Part shown: positions 5,978-12,810 of the stretch, in pieces | How the letters are laid out: every line of letters starts with the position of its first letter | How positions within the stretch are numbered: position 1 is the stretch's first letter | Assembly (NCBI GenBank): GCA_016210375.1 | Contig: JACQUH010000266.1 | Location: 1-13,532, forward strand | DNA length: 13,532 nucleotides | Origin: Chloroflexota bacterium | GTDB taxonomy: Bacteria > Chloroflexota > Dehalococcoidia > Lucifugimonadales > JACPCL1 | Direction of reading: 5' to 3' | Notes under the pieces: model-generated | What the model saw: only the letters and a program-made list of their open reading frames with translations | The model's database searches: none | Told to the model about the DNA's origin: nothing | Translations under genes and position numbers: made by a program

Positions 5978-7693
5978 ATGGCGAAAAGGCAGGACTTCGT
6001 AGTCAGGTTCGCAGGAGAGGGAGGTCAAGGCGTTGTAACCGCGGCGGAAGCTCTGGCCCGTATTGCCGCAGACGTTGGGTACCACGGCCTCACTTTTTCT
6101 ACCTTCCCCTCCCAGATCCTGGGTGGCCCCACGTGGACCCAGGCCCGCATCTCAACTATCCCTGTGCTCAGCCCGGGGGACGCCGTGGATGTGCTGGTGG
6201 CCCTGAACGAAGAGGCCTACGAGGGCCACAAAGAGGACCTGGGGGAGAACGGAGTCGTTATCTATGACTCCTCTTTCACTCCAAAAGGCACCGGCCACAT
6301 GTTCGGCATGCCTTTTGACGACATGGCCAAAGAGGCTGGCGACATCCGCACCGCCAATATGGTCATGATGGGCGCTCTGGCGAACCTGGTGGGCATGTCC
6401 ATCAAGTATCTTCAGGACTTCATCGTCAACCGCTACCAGGCCCGCGGCCAGGCTATTGTGGACGCCAACATGAAGGCGATTGCGGCGGGTAGCCAGCGGG
6501 CCGCTGGCACGGGCTTCCAGATTGGCGAGATGGAGCCACCCACCCGGCCCAGCTACAAGCAGGTGATGATCAAGGGCAACGAGGCGGTGGCCTTGGGCGC
6601 CATCGCCGCTGGCCTGGACGCCTACATCGGCTATCCCATATCCCCTGCCACGCCCATCCTGGTGTACATGGAGCGAAACCTGGTGGGCCCGGGCAAGTTC
6701 GCCTACCAGTCCAGCTCCGAGATTGAGTCCATCGCTGCCATCATTGGGGCGGGCTACGCTGGGAAAAAGTCCATGACGGCCACCTCCGGCCCGGGCTTCT
6801 CCCTCATGAGTGAGGGCATAGGCCTGGCCTGGATGGCGGAGATCCCCTGCGTTATTGTGAACGTGCAGCGCGGCGGCCCTGCCACCGGCCTCCCCACCAA
6901 GTCTGAGCAGTCGGACTTCTTCGCCGCCCTCACGCCCGCCCACGGCGACGTCATGATGCCCCTGATCGCGCCGGGCAGCGTGGAGGAGTGCTTCTACGCC
7001 AGCATCCTGGCCCTGAACTGGGCCGAGCGCTACCAGGGACCCGTGGTGCTCCTGAGCGAGCACTCCATGGCGGAGCGCTCCCAGAACATCCCCAAGCCCG
7101 ACCTGTCCAAGGTGGTGGTGGAAGCCCGCAAGGTGTACCACGGGAACAACGGGAGCGATGGCTACTTCCGGTACGACGGCTACGAGCTTTCCCCCATGCC
7201 GCTCCCCGGCAGCCCTGGCGCCTATGTGGCCAACGGCAGCGAGCACGATGCCATTGGGGACACCACGCACCTGCCCCAGCGGCACATCCAGATGACCCAG
7301 CGCCGGTTCAGCAAGCTGAAGCTGCTGGAGGAGAACGTTTACGAGCGGGACAACACGAGCTCTCCCATTGCACTGATGCCCTGGGGAGGCTCCAAAGGCC
7401 CTGGACGCGAGGCGTACGACCGGCTGCGGGCCGAACACGTGGACGTGGCGTGGTATTACACCATGCGTCTGCACCCTCTGCCTCCCAAGCTGCTGGAGGA
7501 GCTGAGGCAGAAGGACCTGGTCCTGGTGCCAGAGTTGAACTACCTGGGCCAGTTCGCTAGCTATCTGCGCTCCCAGGGCGTGCGCGCTCAGGCCATCACC
7601 CAATATGTGGGCCTACCCTTCCGGCCCAGGGACCTGGTGGACCGAGTCAAGGAGATGGTGGGAGCATCCCGAAGAAAGGCGGTTACAGTATGA
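5978..7693 (+). CDS. korA: 2-oxoacid:ferredoxin oxidoreductase, fused gamma-alpha subunit
   Basis: This 571-residue protein pairs with KorB to oxidise a 2-oxoacid (probably 2-oxoglutarate, or run in the reductive direction) with CoA and ferredoxin. Residues 1 to about 165 are the gamma domain, with FAGEGGQGVVTAAEALARIA (11-30) and FPSQILGGPTW. About 190-560 are the alpha subunit: KGNEAVALGAIAAGLDAYIG, then YPISPATPILVYME, SSSEIESIAAIIGAGYAG and TATSGPGFSLMSEGIGLAW. PCVIVNVQRGGPATGLPTKS then leads to the C-terminal transketolase-like part (ALMPWGGSKGPGREA). The gamma-alpha fusion is common in bacteria and archaea; there is no ferredoxin-like delta domain. GGAGG at 5969 supports ATG 5978. Its stop overlaps korB by 4 nt (ATGA). 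The substrate cannot be fixed from sequence; a 2-oxoglutarate role is the usual default. Confidence 0.92.
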   Translation: MAKRQDFVVRFAGEGGQGVVTAAEALARIAADVGYHGLTFSTFPSQILGGPTWTQARISTIPVLSPGDAVDVLVALNEEAYEGHKEDLGENGVVIYDSSFTPKGTGHMFGMPFDDMAKEAGDIRTANMVMMGALANLVGMSIKYLQDFIVNRYQARGQAIVDANMKAIAAGSQRAAGTGFQIGEMEPPTRPSYKQVMIKGNEAVALGAIAAGLDAYIGYPISPATPILVYMERNLVGPGKFAYQSSSEIESIAAIIGAGYAGKKSMTATSGPGFSLMSEGIGLAWMAEIPCVIVNVQRGGPATGLPTKSEQSDFFAALTPAHGDVMMPLIAPGSVEECFYASILALNWAERYQGPVVLLSEHSMAERSQNIPKPDLSKVVVEARKVYHGNNGSDGYFRYDGYELSPMPLPGSPGAYVANGSEHDAIGDTTHLPQRHIQMTQRRFSKLKLLEENVYERDNTSSPIALMPWGGSKGPGREAYDRLRAEHVDVAWYYTMRLHPLPPKLLEELRQKDLVLVPELNYLGQFASYLRSQGVRAQAITQYVGLPFRPRDLVDRVKEMVGASRRKAVTV

Positions 7694-8556
7694 GCGCGAA
7701 GAACCCGGAATACGATTTCAAGTGGTGCCCCGGCTGCGGCGACTTCGGTGTGCGGCGAGCCCTGGAGTTCGCCCTGCAGGACTACACGGCCTTCCATGAG
7801 GTGCCGATGGCCAGCAACGTCGTCATCGCTGGCATCGGCTGCTCCGGAAACCTAGTGCACCTGCTGGAGGGCGAGCAGCCCTTTGGCTTCCATGGCATTC
7901 ACGGACGTACGCTCCCCATCGCCTTTGGGGCCAAGATGGCGCAGCCAGACCTCAACGTCGTCGTTGTGGCCGGCGACGGTGACTTCCTCAGCATCGGCAT
8001 GGAGCACATCGTTCCCCAGGCCTCGCGCAACCTGGATGTCTGCTGCGTGGTCATGGACAACGGCGTCTACGGCCTGACCAAGGGACAGAGCTCGCCCACC
8101 ACAGACCTGGGCGTCATCACCAGCTCCACGCCATATGGCAAGCTGGAGTCCGACCTGAACCCCCTGGACTACTATCTCACCGCAGGGGTGACCTTTATCG
8201 CCTCGGGTTACTCCAGCAAACCCAAGGACTTGGCCAAGCTCATCCATGCGGGTATGGAGCACAAGGGGTTCGCTATTGTCCACGTGCAGTCGCCCTGCAC
8301 CACCTACAACGACACCTACGAGCAGCTCAAAGGCAACGCGAAGAAGGGCGTTGAGTCCATTATCTTTGATGTGCCCGCGGGCCACGATCCCAAGGACCGG
8401 GACGCAGCGCACCGGCTCATCCACTCCGGCAAGATACCTATTGGTATCGTGTACCAGAACGAGAGCCGGCCTACCCTGGACCAGCGCCTCAAGGACCTTC
8501 AGGGGCGTGTAAAGACCAGGGCCCTTCAGGAGCAACTGGACGCCTTTGAGCTCTAG
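7690..8556 (+). CDS. korB: 2-oxoacid:ferredoxin oxidoreductase, beta subunit
   Basis: The 288-residue beta subunit binds thiamine diphosphate and an iron-sulfur cluster. Cys13 and Cys16 lie in KWCPGCGDFG, Cys51 in AGIGCSGN, and a later Cys in HVQSPCTTYND completes a likely 4Fe-4S set. The thiamine diphosphate/Mg motif starts with GDGDFLSIGMEHI and ends at VVMDNGVYGLTKGQSSPT. The C-terminal part contains DRDAAHRLIHSGKIPIGIVY, usual for this family. Its ATG overlaps the korA stop, indicating translational coupling, with AAAGGCGG as a nearby ribosome binding site. A strong hairpin at 8563 follows directly. Length is typical. As with korA, whether it acts on 2-oxoglutarate or another 2-oxoacid is unproved. 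Confidence 0.94.
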   Translation: MSAKNPEYDFKWCPGCGDFGVRRALEFALQDYTAFHEVPMASNVVIAGIGCSGNLVHLLEGEQPFGFHGIHGRTLPIAFGAKMAQPDLNVVVVAGDGDFLSIGMEHIVPQASRNLDVCCVVMDNGVYGLTKGQSSPTTDLGVITSSTPYGKLESDLNPLDYYLTAGVTFIASGYSSKPKDLAKLIHAGMEHKGFAIVHVQSPCTTYNDTYEQLKGNAKKGVESIIFDVPAGHDPKDRDAAHRLIHSGKIPIGIVYQNESRPTLDQRLKDLQGRVKTRALQEQLDAFEL

Positions 8557-8562
8557 GCGGTA

Positions 8563-8591
8563 GTAGGGGCGACCCGCCGGGTCGCCCCTAC
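8563..8591. terminator. Perfect 13-bp hairpin between convergent korB and ECF sigma genes
   Basis: GTAGGGGCGACCC (8563-8575), loop GCC, then GGGTCGCCCCTAC (8579-8591). It sits in the 38-bp gap between two converging genes, so it may stop transcription from both sides. No U-run flanks it. The same kind of GTAGGGGCG-type palindrome is a frequent dispersed repeat in bacterial genomes, so it may be a repeat element doing double duty. Confidence 0.55.
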
Positions 8592-8594
8592 GCA

Positions 8595-9134
8595 TTATTC
8601 GGCCTGCCTGAAAGATGCCTGGGTGTAGTCCTGCAAGAGCTTGCGCAAAAGCACTCGCCCCCGGTGCAGCCGAGCCTTAAGAGCCGGTACTGTAATCTCC
8701 AGGGCCTCTGCCGCCTCCTCGTTGGAAAGCCCTTGCACATCCCTCAGCACCACCGCGGCCCGCAGCTCCTCCGGCAGCAGGGCCATGGCCTCCTCCAGCT
8801 TGCTCCGCAGCTCTGCGCCGATGGCTGCCTGTTCCGGCCCCTGGGTCCAGTCCACGATCTCCCGGTCCTCCACGCTGCCCTGGACGTACTGGCGCTCTCT
8901 TCTCTCCTTCCGCCCTCGCATGAGGCTGCGGTTGACGGTTATCCGGTACAGCCAGGTGGAGACCTGAGCATCGCCCCGGAACCGGTCCCAGGCCCGAAAG
9001 GCGTCCATAAAGGCTTCCTGGGTCACGTCCTCCGCCTCCACTGGATCGCTCGTCATGCGCAGGGCGACGTTATAGACGAAGTCGCCGTACTTCTCCACCA
9101 CCTCCTCAAAGGTAGCAGGTCTCTCTCTGTTCAT
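8595..9134 (-). CDS. RNA polymerase ECF sigma factor (second)
   Basis: From ATG 9134 the product has 179 residues; a GTG at 9170 would add 12. Neither has a clear ribosome binding site; I prefer the ATG. Region 2 spans about 9-80: FEEVVEKYGDFVYNVALRM, AEDVTQEAFMDAFRAW and STWLYRITVNRSLMRGRKER. A linker with WTQGPEQAAIG follows. Region 4 (about 118-170) has LLPEELRAAVVLRDVQGLS, then NEEAAEALEITVPALKARLH and RGRVLLRKLL. It differs clearly from the sigma factor at 2517. It faces away from the zf-HC2 gene at 9530, the probable anti-sigma partner, across a gap that holds promoters for both. It ends against the convergent korB. The controlled stress is unknown. Confidence 0.93.
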   Translation of the reverse strand: MNRERPATFEEVVEKYGDFVYNVALRMTSDPVEAEDVTQEAFMDAFRAWDRFRGDAQVSTWLYRITVNRSLMRGRKERRERQYVQGSVEDREIVDWTQGPEQAAIGAELRSKLEEAMALLPEELRAAVVLRDVQGLSNEEAAEALEITVPALKARLHRGRVLLRKLLQDYTQASFRQAE

Positions 9135-9244
9135 GGGGCGAGCGTACCTGGGAAGATTGTCTGTAGCCACCAGGCCAGCCTGACCCCAGGGTCTGGCGGG
9201 GCAATAGTCCAGGGCAGCGGCCTGTTCCTGGCGACGGCGGGATT

Positions 9245-9273
9245 ACAGTAGCTTGCGCGATGTCGGGTGTCAA
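9245..9273 (-). promoter_or_regulatory. Sigma-70-type promoter for the second ECF sigma gene
   Basis: On the minus strand TTGACA (9273-9268) and TACTGT (9250-9245) are separated by 17 nt. The -35 box is perfect and the -10 keeps the key TA...T positions. Transcription would start near 9238, about 105 nt before the ATG at 9134. Apart from this and the opposing promoter at 9477, the 395-bp divergent gap 9135-9529 shows no gene. Confidence 0.5.
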
Positions 9274-9476
9274 TGGCGGGCCGGCTGCATCGCCGGGACC
9301 AGGGACGCATCTAACTGATTGGAGCGAGCGGCTGGAGCAGGGTTCCTGGCGGGGCGTCCAGGGGTTCCGTACGCTTTTCGTTGGGGATACCCGCCCTGGA
9401 ATGCGGGGGCGCGCTTACTTTATCACGGGACGGTAGCGGCCTCGTGGAGAGAACTAGCCCCTGCGCGCAACACACG

Positions 9477-9505
9477 TTGCCAAGAAACAGCGAGGCTCGT
9501 ACAAT
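9477..9505 (+). promoter_or_regulatory. Sigma-70-type promoter for the small zf-HC2 gene
   Basis: TTGCCA (9477-9482) and TACAAT (9500-9505) are separated by exactly 17 nt, each 5 of 6 to consensus. The start point would be near 9512, leaving a leader of about 18 nt that contains only an AAGAGG element. Confidence 0.6.
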
Positions 9506-9529
9506 GGCGCAAGAGGTTAGCCAAGAACC

Positions 9530-9799
9530 ATGACCTCCGGCTCCTCCCAGAACCCGTATCCTTCCCCCCGGCAAAGGGACTGCCAGGAGCTCTTGGAGCG
9601 TGCCTCCGAGTACCTGGAGTCTGACCTGCCTGAGGAGGTCAAAGAGCACATTCGCGGCCATCTGGAGCGGTGTGGTCGCTGTAGAGGCTTTGTCTCCACC
9701 CTCAGCGATACCATCTCCATGCTCCACTCCCTTCCACCCCACGCCCTTCCCACCGATCTCAAGCAGAAGCTCCTCCACATCTCTCGGACCCAGCGCTAG
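9530..9799 (+). CDS. Small soluble zf-HC2 (ZAS-type) anti-sigma candidate
   Basis: This 89-residue protein has an anti-sigma zinc-finger core: CQELLERASEYLESDLPEEV, then H44-x3-C48-x2-C51 in GHLERCGRC, then RGFVSTLSDTISMLHS. There is no membrane segment, unlike the anti-sigma at 3112. Such short soluble HC2 proteins often bind an ECF sigma through the helices around the zinc site, and some release it on thiol oxidation. C18 is an extra cysteine near the N-terminus. It is divergent from the ECF sigma at 8595, its likely partner, but that pairing rests on position only. The start ATG at 9530 is supported by a promoter 25 nt upstream; an AAGAGG ribosome binding site lies rather far back at 9511. 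Confidence 0.8.
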   Translation: MTSGSSQNPYPSPRQRDCQELLERASEYLESDLPEEVKEHIRGHLERCGRCRGFVSTLSDTISMLHSLPPHALPTDLKQKLLHISRTQR

Positions 9800-9988
9800 G
9801 CCCCATACCCTTTTCCGTAGGCATCCCACCGTTCTGTTTTTGTCCCTTTTGGCCGCTGTGAGGGCGAGGCACGAGCGTTCCGCTGAGCTTACAACGCCAT
9901 CAAAGACCATCCGCCCAGCTCTTCTTGGACTGGCTGTGTTCGCTTCCTGATCATCCAGCAGATAGGGATTGGCGGGGTATTCAGGGGG

Positions 9989-10282
9989 GATTCATACCTG
10001 TTCGCTGGGGTTGAAGGGCAGCCGTTGAACCCCGCGACCCTTAGGAGGGCGTTCCAGCGGATAGTCCGTGAGGCCGGGGCCGATGGCGTCAGGCTTCAGG
10101 ATTTGCGCCATGCCCATGCCACGGTCCTGCTATGCCAGGGCATCCTCTCCAAAGTCGTACAGGAAAGGCCCGGTCACTCGGTGGTCTCCGTTACCCTGGG
10201 CGTGTACAACCATGTCGTGCCAGGCTTGCAGGAACATGCCACCGCCGCCTTTGCCGACGCCTTGACCAACACTGGCCCGTAA
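9989..10282 (+). pseudogene. Tyrosine recombinase (phage integrase family) C-terminal remnant
   Basis: From 9989 the frame reads DSYLFAGVEGQPLNPATLRR, then LQDLRHAHATVLLCQGI, then KVVQERPGHSVVSVTLGVYN and HVVPGLQEHA, ending in TAA at 10280-10282. This is the last ~95 residues of a phage-type integrase: the R-x-x-H box (RHAH), the second H (GH) and the Tyr nucleophile (VYNHV) are all visible. Upstream of 9989 the frame no longer resembles an integrase, so the first two thirds, including the first catalytic Arg, are missing. RPGH replaces the common RLGH. A TTG at 10025 gives only an 85-residue frame. It lies 83 bp from tRNA-Leu, a usual integration target. The preceding gap 9800-9988 shows nothing else. 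Confidence 0.82.
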
Positions 10283-10365
10283 AGAGTGTCGGCAAACGGG
10301 CAAGGCGAAGGCCCCGCCCAAAAAGCAGGGCCTAACTTTTGGCTGATTCCAGATTTGGCTTGGTA

Positions 10366-10448
10366 TGCCGGGGGAGGGAGTTGAACCCACACTCCCTTGC
10401 GGGAAGCGGATTTTAAGTCCGCCGCGTCTGCCATTTCGCCACCCCGGC
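10366..10448 (-). tRNA. tRNA-Leu (anticodon UAA)
   Basis: The acceptor stem is GCCGGGG/CCCCGGC with discriminator A. The anticodon stem GCGGA/TCCGC holds the loop CTTAAAA with anticodon UAA. A long variable arm (TTCCCGCAAGGGA) marks a class II tRNA. The T arm GTGGG-TTCAACT-CCCTC has one T-T mismatch. The CCA end is not encoded directly: the genome reads A then TACCA. Confidence 0.95.
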
Positions 10449-10617
10449 GTGGGAGAAGAGAGCCCTGCGACCCTTGTCCACTGCGGTCCCTCAAGAGCAG
10501 AAGTCTCCTTGAACGTCGTTATGAGGGAACAGAGGATCGCTGGCGATAGCATAGTACCTTGCTTCCACGGGTAAGTGCAAGCGAGATAGCCTCCTGTTCG
10601 GGCCGTCGGCGGAACGG

Positions 10618-10628
10618 CCCCCCCCCCC
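10618..10628. repeat. Run of 11 C
   Basis: Eleven consecutive C follow the small hairpin GGGCCGT/ACGGCCC (10600-10620). The run is intergenic, between tRNA-Leu and the MFS gene. Slippage or sequencing error is likely here. The rest of the 10449-10646 gap holds nothing I can identify. Confidence 0.9.
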
Positions 10629-10646
10629 GTTCTTGCCGACCCTCCC

Positions 10647-10683
10647 GCGGGCCCAGAGAGCGCCTTTCAGGGCGCGGGCCCGC
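10647..10683 (-). terminator. Candidate terminator of the prfA-prmC-MFS operon
   Basis: GCGGGCCC (10647-10654) pairs with GGGCCCGC (10676-10683), and inside GCGCC pairs with GGCGC around loop TTTCAG, leaving AGAGA bulged. It begins 2 nt beyond the MFS stop codon on the minus strand. A U-run is absent. Confidence 0.45.
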
Positions 10684-10685
10684 CG

Positions 10686-11930
10686 CTACCTCTGCTCTTT
10701 CAGGAAGGGGAGCGCTAGGAGAAGGGCCGCGGCCACGGCGGCCAGGGCTATGACACCCGCCGTGAGGGACCCCGTGGCGTCGCGCAGGAAGCCCAGGAGG
10801 AAGGGGCCGCTAAAGCCGCCTATCTCCGCGGCGGAGAAGAAGAGGCCGCCGGCCACGCCCATGCGGGCCGCCCCCACGCCGGGGGTCTCCATGAGCACCA
10901 GGGTGAGGATGGGCATGAGGGGGCTGCGCACAATGGCCGAGAGCAGCAGGCTGGCCAGCAGCGCGGGGCCCTGGGCCAGGGCCAGGCCCACACTGGTTGC
11001 CGAGGCTACCACCAAGAGGGCCGCCAGCGCCAGCACCCGTCGGCCTCGTTTCGCCTGGCTGGGGATGAACAAGAGACCCATGGCGCCGGTGGCCGTGGCC
11101 GCGGCAGTGAGAGTGCCAGCCCGGGCCAGGCTCATGCCACCCTCCTTGAGCAGGGTCGGCGTCCAGTTGTTCAGGCCGTGGTTCAGGAGAAAGGCCCCCG
11201 CTGCCATGACCAGAAGCAGTTGGACGTTGCGGATCCTGAGCAAGCTGCCTCTGCTCCCGCTGCTCGGGTCTTCAACCGGCGCTGGCTCGGCATTACCCTC
11301 CTGGCGGAGCCTTTCCGCTGCCTCCACCGGGGCGTCCCGCGAGAAAAGCCACCACGCGATGGCTACCAGGAGCACCACCCCGCCATACACCAGCGAGATG
11401 CCTCGCCAGGTGCCCGTGAGGGGCACCACCACGCTGCCCGCGGTAGCCAGGGCCAGGGCGGCGCCGCCCACCGGCCCTGTAGCGTAAATGCCTGTAGCCA
11501 GGCCCCGCTGGTTGCCTCGGAACCACTGGGCCACCACTTTGGGAGCACCGATGGAGATGATGGGGCCTCCCACGCCAAAAAGGGCCACAGCCAGGAAAAG
11601 GGTGACGAAACCCGTAGCCATGCCTCGCAGCACCAGAGAAAGCAGTACCAGAAGGATGCCAATGCCCAGGGAGCGGCGCACCCCTATCCGGTCCACCAGC
11701 ACCCCCATGGGGTACGCGGTGCCTATGTACACCAGTTGCCACGCCCCCAACACCAGGCCCATCTGGCTGTAGCTAAGGCCTAGGTCGTTGATGATGGGCT
11801 CTACCAGGGGCGGCATGGTCCCCGTGGTTATGCCGAAGCAGGCGTACAGCGACCACACCAGCCCCAGCATGAGCCAGCGCTCTCTGCTCTGTCCCGGTAC
11901 GACGCCGGCTATGGCGGCGGGAAAGGACAT
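10686..11930 (-). CDS. MFS transporter, CynX/NimT-like
   Basis: This 414-residue protein is a 12-helix major facilitator. The first half contains WLMLGLVWSLYACFGITTG, then the family loop motif between helices 2 and 3 (GVLVDRIGVRRSLG) and APKVVAQWFRGNQRGLATGI. That loop, followed by YATGPVGGAALALA, is typical of MFS members related to cyanate/nitroimidazole/oxalate-type carriers. A hydrophilic loop rich in E, P and S (about residues 205-235) splits the two halves. The second half has NHGLNNWTPTLLKEGG and helices to the C-terminal LPFLKEQR. The substrate is unknown. Its ATG lies 1 nt after the prmC stop, so it is the last gene of the prfA-prmC operon, although its function has no obvious link to translation termination. 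Confidence 0.88.
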   Translation of the reverse strand: MSFPAAIAGVVPGQSRERWLMLGLVWSLYACFGITTGTMPPLVEPIINDLGLSYSQMGLVLGAWQLVYIGTAYPMGVLVDRIGVRRSLGIGILLVLLSLVLRGMATGFVTLFLAVALFGVGGPIISIGAPKVVAQWFRGNQRGLATGIYATGPVGGAALALATAGSVVVPLTGTWRGISLVYGGVVLLVAIAWWLFSRDAPVEAAERLRQEGNAEPAPVEDPSSGSRGSLLRIRNVQLLLVMAAGAFLLNHGLNNWTPTLLKEGGMSLARAGTLTAAATATGAMGLLFIPSQAKRGRRVLALAALLVVASATSVGLALAQGPALLASLLLSAIVRSPLMPILTLVLMETPGVGAARMGVAGGLFFSAAEIGGFSGPFLLGFLRDATGSLTAGVIALAAVAAALLLALPFLKEQR

Positions 11931-11931
11931 G

Positions 11932-12810
11932 CTATACCTGCACCACGAGCACTCTCTCCAGGCCAGCCAAATCCTTGACTCGCCGGAGAGTGGCGTGGGG
12001 ATACACCACCAGGGCCACGGACTCGGCAGCCTCCATCTGCTCCGGGTCCAGCTCCACCAGTATTGCCCCGGACGGCTCCAGGCAGCCCGGCGACTCCCTC
12101 AGCAGGCGGCGCACTAGCCGGAGGCCGTCAGGGCCGCCGTCCAGGGCCTTTCGGGGCTCGTACAGGCTGACCTCCGGCTGAAGGGTCGGCAGACGAGAGA
12201 TGGGCAGGTAAGGCAGGTTGGCCGTGATAAGAGACGCCTTGGCAGGCACGGGGCGCAGGAGGTTGCCATGAAGGAAGGTGATACGGTCCTGGATGCCGTG
12301 GGCCGTCGCGTTGGCCTGGGCGGTGGCGATGGCCCGCCTGGAGACGTCTGTGGCGTAGATGTACGCTCCGGGAACGTGCACCGCCAGGCTGACGGCGCTG
12401 GCGCCGCAACCAGTACCAACGTCGGCGATTATGATCCTCTCCCTTGATGGGAGAGGGTTGGGGTGAGGGCGCCTCCCTCCCACAATCCTGATGGCCTCTT
12501 CTATGAGTGTCTCGGTCTCTGGGCGGGGTATGAGGACGCCCCGCCCGACTTTGAACTCCAGGCCGTAGAACTCTCTGTGGCCCACGATGTAGGCCAGAGG
12601 CTCCCGCTGCACCCGCCGCCGCAGCATGGCCTCTAGGGCTCGGGACGCGATGGCCGGCAGTGCTTCGTTCAGCAAGGCGTACAGGTGCGCCCGGTCAGTC
12701 TTGAGGGCGGCGGCCACCACGAGGTCTGCCTCTAGTGGGGCCTCGGGCACCCCCGCCTGGGCAAGGCGGGACCGGGCATCGGCCACGGCCTTCAGGATGG
12801 TGGAGGTCAC
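11932..12810 (-). CDS. prmC: Peptide chain release factor N5-glutamine methyltransferase
   Basis: PrmC (HemK) methylates the Gln of the GGQ motif in RF1 and RF2 using S-adenosylmethionine. The 292-residue protein has the helical N-terminal domain (about 1-85), including EPLAYIVGHREFYGLEFKV, then LIPRPETETL. The SAM-binding motif is DVGTGCGASAVSLA (130-143) with YATDVS following. The substrate-binding NPPY motif reads N198-L-P-Y201 (ANLPYLP), a departure from the classical form. Residues about 113-125 (RRPHPNPLPSRER) are an insert encoded by a palindromic repeat. The GTG start at 12810 overlaps the prfA stop by 4 nt (GTGA), which decides the start. Gene order prfA-prmC is conserved in many bacteria. 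The insert lies just before the SAM motif, in a loop position, so the enzyme may tolerate it. Confidence 0.95.
   Translation of the reverse strand: MTSTILKAVADARSRLAQAGVPEAPLEADLVVAAALKTDRAHLYALLNEALPAIASRALEAMLRRRVQREPLAYIVGHREFYGLEFKVGRGVLIPRPETETLIEEAIRIVGGRRPHPNPLPSRERIIIADVGTGCGASAVSLAVHVPGAYIYATDVSRRAIATAQANATAHGIQDRITFLHGNLLRPVPAKASLITANLPYLPISRLPTLQPEVSLYEPRKALDGGPDGLRLVRRLLRESPGCLEPSGAILVELDPEQMEAAESVALVVYPHATLRRVKDLAGLERVLVVQV
12436..12469 (-). repeat. Palindromic repeat inserted in frame within prmC
   Basis: CCTCTCCC (12436-12443), loop TTGAT, GGGAGAGG (12449-12456), then GTTGGGGTGAGGG. On the coding strand it translates as PHPNPLPSRER, a peptide known from a widely dispersed bacterial repeat. 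The CTCTCC/GGAGAG stem core is shared with hairpin 1 of units A and B in this window. Confidence 0.75.

Noticed and set aside
6152..7603. Very long minus-strand open frame (483 codons) inside korA
   Set aside because: It is the antisense shadow of korA in GC-rich DNA. Its sequence is rich in His, Gly and Val without family motifs, while the plus strand encodes a clear gamma-alpha oxidoreductase.
10024..10032. GTTGAACCC shared between the integrase remnant and the tRNA-Leu T arm as a possible att repeat
   Set aside because: Only 9 bp match, the copy lies within conserved integrase codons (PLNP), and the similarity stops at once.
10633..11487. Plus-strand open frame of 284 codons
   Set aside because: It is antisense to the MFS transporter, rich in Arg, Ala and Pro, with no recognisable domain.
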